64,000 nt of DNA from Pseudomonas rhizophila. Its GTDB lineage: Bacteria; Pseudomonadota; Gammaproteobacteria; Pseudomonadales; Pseudomonadaceae. A program made the position numbers and the translations under genes. The notes beneath the pieces are model-generated. The model worked only from the letters and a program-made list of their open reading frames with translations. It did no database searches and had not been told where the DNA came from. Positions 60,769-64,000 of the stretch are shown here, one piece after another (positions within the stretch are counted from its first letter, which is position 1; every line of letters starts with the position of its first letter). Location: positions 3,993,736 through 4,057,735 of the forward strand of contig NZ_CP024081.1 in NCBI RefSeq assembly GCF_003033885.1, written 5' to 3'.

Positions 60769-61737
60769 TTACTGAGCGGCGTCGCCGATGGTGAGAACGC
60801 CAGCCGAGGCCTTGATGCTGTTCGCAACCAGGTCCCAGTTGGTGCCGGTGGCCAGCTCGGCGCTGGTTGGCGACTTGCCGCCGTTGGCGGTGTCCCAGGT
60901 GTAACCCTTCATAGCCAGTCCGAAGGTGTAGTCGGCCTGCATGGTGGTTTCGATGCGCTCCTTGCCGTTGGAGGTCTCGATGTTGGTGATCAGGTCGGAA
61001 CCGTCCATCACCACCGCCGCACCATCAGCCAGGCTCAACACCTTCTGCTTGTTCGGCGTGCCGGCCTCGTACAGAGCCGCGGCATCGGTGATGATCACGG
61101 CCTTGCCGAGGATGTCGACCACCTGCACACCGCTGAACTGGAACAGGCGCTCGGCGTTCGCCAAGTTCTGACCCAGCAGCTTGTGGTACATCGCGCCGGT
61201 CATCACCTGGGCAACCAGGCGCTGAGAGGCGTCACCGAACAGCGCGTGGGCGTTGTTGATGGCGATATAGTTCACGCCGCCGGTAGCGGACACGTCGTTG
61301 GTGGCGGACGGCTGGTTACCAATAGCAGCCACCAGGGCGGCAATAGAGGTGTTCAGTTGGTCCGACATGATGGCTTCGGACAGGTTGCGGCTGATGACTT
61401 CCAGCGCCTCTTCCGGGTTCTTCTGCACCCACGACAACTGCGCCGGCTCCCACAGGATGGGACCGAAGCCGCCCGCGATCTTCACGGAGTCGTACTGCTT
61501 TTGGGCCAGAGGGGTTGCGGCCTGGTCACCGTTGGCGGCGTAACGGTCAACACGGCGCTGAGCACCATGCAGGCCAGCCCAGAACGACTCTTGCAGGAAG
61601 TCGCCGTCAATGCCCTGAGTGGTCAGGCGGATGGCACCTGCCGAAGCAGCGTTGAATTTCTCAACGTCTTGCGCCAGGGTCTCGATGGTGACGCGTTTGA
61701 GGTATTCGTTGAATACCTTCATGTTCGAAAGGGCCAT
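60769..61737 (-). CDS. Major capsid protein
   Basis: This 322-residue protein (MALSNMKVFNEYLKRVTIET) has the capsid-like segments GGFGPILWEPAQLSWVQKNP, RNLSEAIMSDQLNTSIAALV and FGLAMKGYTWDTANGGKSPT. Its place after the scaffold and before the connectors supports the call. GGCCCAATG sits upstream of its start region. Confidence 0.9.
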   Translation of the reverse strand: MALSNMKVFNEYLKRVTIETLAQDVEKFNAASAGAIRLTTQGIDGDFLQESFWAGLHGAQRRVDRYAANGDQAATPLAQKQYDSVKIAGGFGPILWEPAQLSWVQKNPEEALEVISRNLSEAIMSDQLNTSIAALVAAIGNQPSATNDVSATGGVNYIAINNAHALFGDASQRLVAQVMTGAMYHKLLGQNLANAERLFQFSGVQVVDILGKAVIITDAAALYEAGTPNKQKVLSLADGAAVVMDGSDLITNIETSNGKERIETTMQADYTFGLAMKGYTWDTANGGKSPTSAELATGTNWDLVANSIKASAGVLTIGDAAQ

Positions 61738-61746
61738 TGGGCCTCC

Positions 61747-62493
61747 TTATTCGCTAGCGGTCAGGCCTTTGATAGCAGCGACTCGATCTTCCTTGCTGCC
61801 ACCAAAATTGCCCTTGGATTGGGTGTTCGATCCACCGCCGTTCGGAGCGCCGCCGCCATTGGCGCCGGAACTCTTCAGGATGTGGTCGCGATGGGGGTAC
61901 TGTGAAACGAGGGTTTCAAGCGCTTCGTTGAAGTCAGCCAACTCACCCGGGCGCGCACGGCTGAAGACCTTCTGGCCCTGGCCGTCATAAGCGACAACCT
62001 TGCCTTCTTCGATCTTGAAGTTACCGCCGAACGCGGCCTGAACCATGTCAGCCGGAATGGCCATCTTCTCGGCGATGAACTGCGAGCGGGCGAAGCTGCC
62101 ACCGATCTTCTCGGAGTACAGTTGCTGCTCGAGTGTCTGCGCCTTTACGTTGGCTTCATCCAGTTGAGCCTGGAAGGCCTTGCTGATCTCGCCCTTCACC
62201 TTCTCGATCTCACCGGCATCCACCAGTGTCTTAGCGTCGAGATTTGCAACGATACCCAGAGCTTTTTTGGCCGCCGCGGGGTCGTCGATGCCTTCGAAGG
62301 TCTTAACGATCTTCTCGGCGGATTCGGCGCGTACACGGTGGTCTTTGGCTTCTGCGTTCAGGCGGGTGATGGTGCTGCGAGTTCCCACTGCATCAAAGGC
62401 GACTTCTTTACCGTCGTCTTCAACATAAACAGGCTTGCCATCCTGGATCTCAGCGTATTGCTTGCCATCCACTTCAACAGTCTTCAGTTTCAT
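61747..62493 (-). CDS. Scaffolding protein
   Basis: This 248-residue acidic protein (MKLKTVEVDGKQYAEIQDGK) is rich in coiled coil (ALGIVANLDAKTLVDAGEIE) with a C-terminal Gly/Asn linker (SSGANGGGAPNGGGSNTQS) and a basic end. It acts as the internal scaffold for procapsids. An ATG 18 bases further up (62511) is possible; the inner one is preferred because of AGAGAGACGAG before it. Confidence 0.82.
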   Translation of the reverse strand: MKLKTVEVDGKQYAEIQDGKPVYVEDDGKEVAFDAVGTRSTITRLNAEAKDHRVRAESAEKIVKTFEGIDDPAAAKKALGIVANLDAKTLVDAGEIEKVKGEISKAFQAQLDEANVKAQTLEQQLYSEKIGGSFARSQFIAEKMAIPADMVQAAFGGNFKIEEGKVVAYDGQGQKVFSRARPGELADFNEALETLVSQYPHRDHILKSSGANGGGAPNGGGSNTQSKGNFGGSKEDRVAAIKGLTASE

Positions 62494-62570
62494 CTCGTCT
62501 CTCTGGGCCATCCGGCCAGTTGGTGAGCCATCCGGCCCTGTCGCGCCCCGTCCATCCGAACCGCAGGCAG

Positions 62571-62595
62571 AAAAAAGCCCCGCACATGGCGAGGC
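62571..62595 (-). terminator. Terminator between minor head and scaffold genes
   Basis: On the minus strand GCCTCGC-CATGT-GCGGGGC (one G-T pair) is followed by six T. It lies about 50 bases after the minor-head stop and about 80 before the scaffold start. Confidence 0.8.
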
Positions 62596-62643
62596 CTGGG
62601 TTGCGACACAAAATCGAATGTCGGCATTTCGTGTCGCAGGAAA

Positions 62644-63717
62644 TTACAGGCGCTCCCTGAGCTCATCGAGCGTCAAGAAGCGTCCACGGTCGTTGTAAAA
62701 GTCATCCAGCTTGAGCTTTTCCTGTCTCAGCAACTTGCCACGCTCAGGCCCCAGGATTTCGTCCTGACGCGCCGCTGACTGCCGGCCCAGCCATTCGGCA
62801 TAGGTCGTCGACTGCGGCACCTGGCCGTCCATGGAGGCCCGCGTGGCTCCATCGCTGAATCCGAGCTTTGCCGCGCTCTTGAGAATCGGCAGCTTGGTCG
62901 AGCGGCAGCACCAGTGGATTCTCCCGGGCCCCGCCAGCCATGGAATTTTGTGCCCTATCGGCAGGTAGGTCCCAAGGGTGTAACGCAAGCGGTCCCTGAT
63001 CCGGCAGTCGGTCGAAGTGCGATTGTCGAGGGTGCTGATCCACTCAACATGGCTAATGATGTCGGCGTTGGCCTCATAGGCTTTGTCGCTGGCGGCCTCG
63101 GCGGTGCTGGAAACCGCAGACCGGACAACGGCCTCAATCTCCCTGCGCGACTTCTGCAGGATGCCATCGGCGTACTTCTCTGCCCGGGTGCCCATGATGT
63201 TGCGGACGATTTCGGCAGTAGTTCGCCCCTCGACCACCCCGGCACGCACAGCATCACGAACCGAAGCAGCGCGAGACGCCTCGATTCCACTCATCCACTC
63301 CCTGAGCAAGCGCCCCTGGAATGGCCGGGCTTGGGCAATCGCCTTGACCTGACTGAACTGTGCGGCGGCAATCGGGAAGGTCTCCTGCACGACGGCAGGT
63401 ATCACAGCCTGGAGCGCGCCTTGCTGGAAGGCGATCTCATAGCTGATCAAGCCGTCGGTGGCCTGATCCAGTGCCTGGCGGATCTCCACGAAAGTGGACT
63501 GATTCAGGCGCAGGACCGTGGACAGAGCCGCGTCCACCGAGGCCGCCGACAGATTTGGGCCAAGGTTGTCGATTGCCGCGATCAACGCAGCACGCAGCTC
63601 GGCATCCTTACTGTTGAGGATCTTGATGATTGCAACGACCTGGGCATTGCTCAGGTGTTGCAGGTCAACCTCGTGCCCGATCAGCTTGTCGAGTAGCTTC
63701 TCGTTGGCGGTCTTCAT
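62644..63717 (-). CDS. Minor head protein (Mu gpF-like)
   Basis: This 357-residue protein has a helical N-terminal half (LNQSTFVEIRQALDQATDGL) and the Mu-F-type C-terminal domain: STLDNRTSTDCRIRDRLRYT, then RIHWCCRSTKLP, likely binding metal. It acts in head morphogenesis. The ATG at 63717 overlaps the portal stop; a GTG at 63720 would add one residue. Confidence 0.85.
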   Translation of the reverse strand: MKTANEKLLDKLIGHEVDLQHLSNAQVVAIIKILNSKDAELRAALIAAIDNLGPNLSAASVDAALSTVLRLNQSTFVEIRQALDQATDGLISYEIAFQQGALQAVIPAVVQETFPIAAAQFSQVKAIAQARPFQGRLLREWMSGIEASRAASVRDAVRAGVVEGRTTAEIVRNIMGTRAEKYADGILQKSRREIEAVVRSAVSSTAEAASDKAYEANADIISHVEWISTLDNRTSTDCRIRDRLRYTLGTYLPIGHKIPWLAGPGRIHWCCRSTKLPILKSAAKLGFSDGATRASMDGQVPQSTTYAEWLGRQSAARQDEILGPERGKLLRQEKLKLDDFYNDRGRFLTLDELRERL

Positions 63718-64000
63718 CACATCGTACCGAGTGCGGGGCCCTGGGCTTCGATCTTCGCAAACTCCTTGGCCCAGTCGTATTCGTCGCTGATGACGCCGCG
63801 GCGCTGCATCTCGGCGAACAGCGTTTCCTTGGACAGCATCCCGGCATTGGCCATGGCCACCAGCGTCGGCAGCGACACCTCTGGCATGTAGTCCACGTCG
63901 AAGTTGCCGCGCATCTCGACCGTGCCGCCATCGCCCAAACCACGGTAATCGGCCATGAACTGGAGAAGCTGGGCCAGGCAGTCAGCGAAGTGGCTTGCCA
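63717..64000 (-). CDS. Portal protein, C-terminal part (5' end outside window)
   Basis: The frame is open to the right edge, so the gene starts beyond it. The visible 94 residues (DGGTVEMRGNFDVDYMPEVS, LPTLVAMANAGMLSKETLFA, EMQRRGVISDEYDWAKEFAK) match the C-terminal end of portal proteins of the DUF4055 type. It directly precedes the minor head gene, as in SPP1 and related phages. Confidence 0.78.
   Translation of the reverse strand, partial: ASHFADCLAQLLQFMADYRGLGDGGTVEMRGNFDVDYMPEVSLPTLVAMANAGMLSKETLFAEMQRRGVISDEYDWAKEFAKIEAQGPALGTM

Larger units (their letters stand above)
40913..64000. mobile_element. Siphovirus-like prophage, left end to beyond the window
   Basis: It begins at the tRNA-Leu fragment and continues past 64000. 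Late genes are on the minus strand in lambda order (portal, minor head, scaffold, capsid, connectors, tail terminator, tail tube, G/G-T, tape measure, M, L, K, I, J, fibre, lysis). Plus-strand accessory genes lie at 41248-42983, 50111-50356 and 51758-52006. Integrase, repressor, replication genes, terminase and most of the portal are outside the window. All major structural genes seen are intact. Confidence 0.92.

Noticed and set aside
1..64000. CRISPR array, insertion sequence or rRNA
   Set aside because: No regularly spaced repeats, transposase genes or rRNA segments were seen by eye.

Overview
The window looks like a chromosome segment of a fluorescent Pseudomonas (P. fluorescens group). 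Signs of this are the high GC content, the glgA-treZ-malQ-treY-glgX gene order, the intergenic REP sequences of the GTGGGAGCGAGCCTGCTCGC type, and proteins that read as typical Pseudomonas versions. This assignment is by recognition and has not been checked by a database search.

Positions 1-40900 are host chromosome. From the left: the end of a GNAT acetyltransferase gene, a chemoreceptor, a DUF411 metal-binding protein with a small membrane protein, an alpha/beta hydrolase with a D-2-hydroxyacid dehydrogenase, and a six-gene run at 6833-17788 (glgA, treZ, malQ, treY, a DUF2934 protein, glgX). In that run GlgA extends alpha-glucan, GlgX and MalQ debranch and reshuffle it, and TreY plus TreZ turn linear glucan into trehalose, an osmo- and desiccation protectant. 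After it come a PIG-L-type deacetylase, an endonuclease/exonuclease/phosphatase-fold protein, an orphan autotransporter barrel, a GapN-like dehydrogenase, an EamA transporter divergent from an Lrp/AsnC regulator, a secreted CxxCH protein, a YccA/BI-1 membrane protein, and tRNA-Ser(UGA) with a near-consensus promoter. A LysR-MFS pair then diverges from a tri-haem cytochrome c / 2Fe-2S / molybdopterin oxidoreductase operon followed by an Old Yellow Enzyme gene. Next are a DAHL-type sensor kinase, a polysaccharide deacetylase lipoprotein, several small proteins and a Nudix hydrolase.

At 40913-40970 lies the 3' part of a tRNA-Leu(UAA) gene on the minus strand with its own terminator. I read it as the left attachment site of a siphovirus-type (lambda-like tail) prophage that runs off the right edge. 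Its late genes are on the minus strand and are transcribed from right to left: portal C-terminus, minor head protein, scaffold, capsid, connectors, tail terminator, tail tube, tail chaperones G and G-T, tape measure, M, L, K, I, J, tail fibre, endolysin and Rz/Rz1.

The most interesting parts are in the prophage. A LexA-box-preceded two-gene module (unknown Zn-ribbon protein plus SRAP/YedK-type protein) sits just inside the attachment site. A second strong LexA box lies in front of a plus-strand gene embedded in the minus-strand tail operon. A GGGAAAC slippery heptamer directly abuts the stop codon of tail chaperone G. Five terminator-like hairpins lie inside the late operon. Two small homologous proteins (WVDxQG family) lie on either side of the attachment site, one in the host and one in the prophage.
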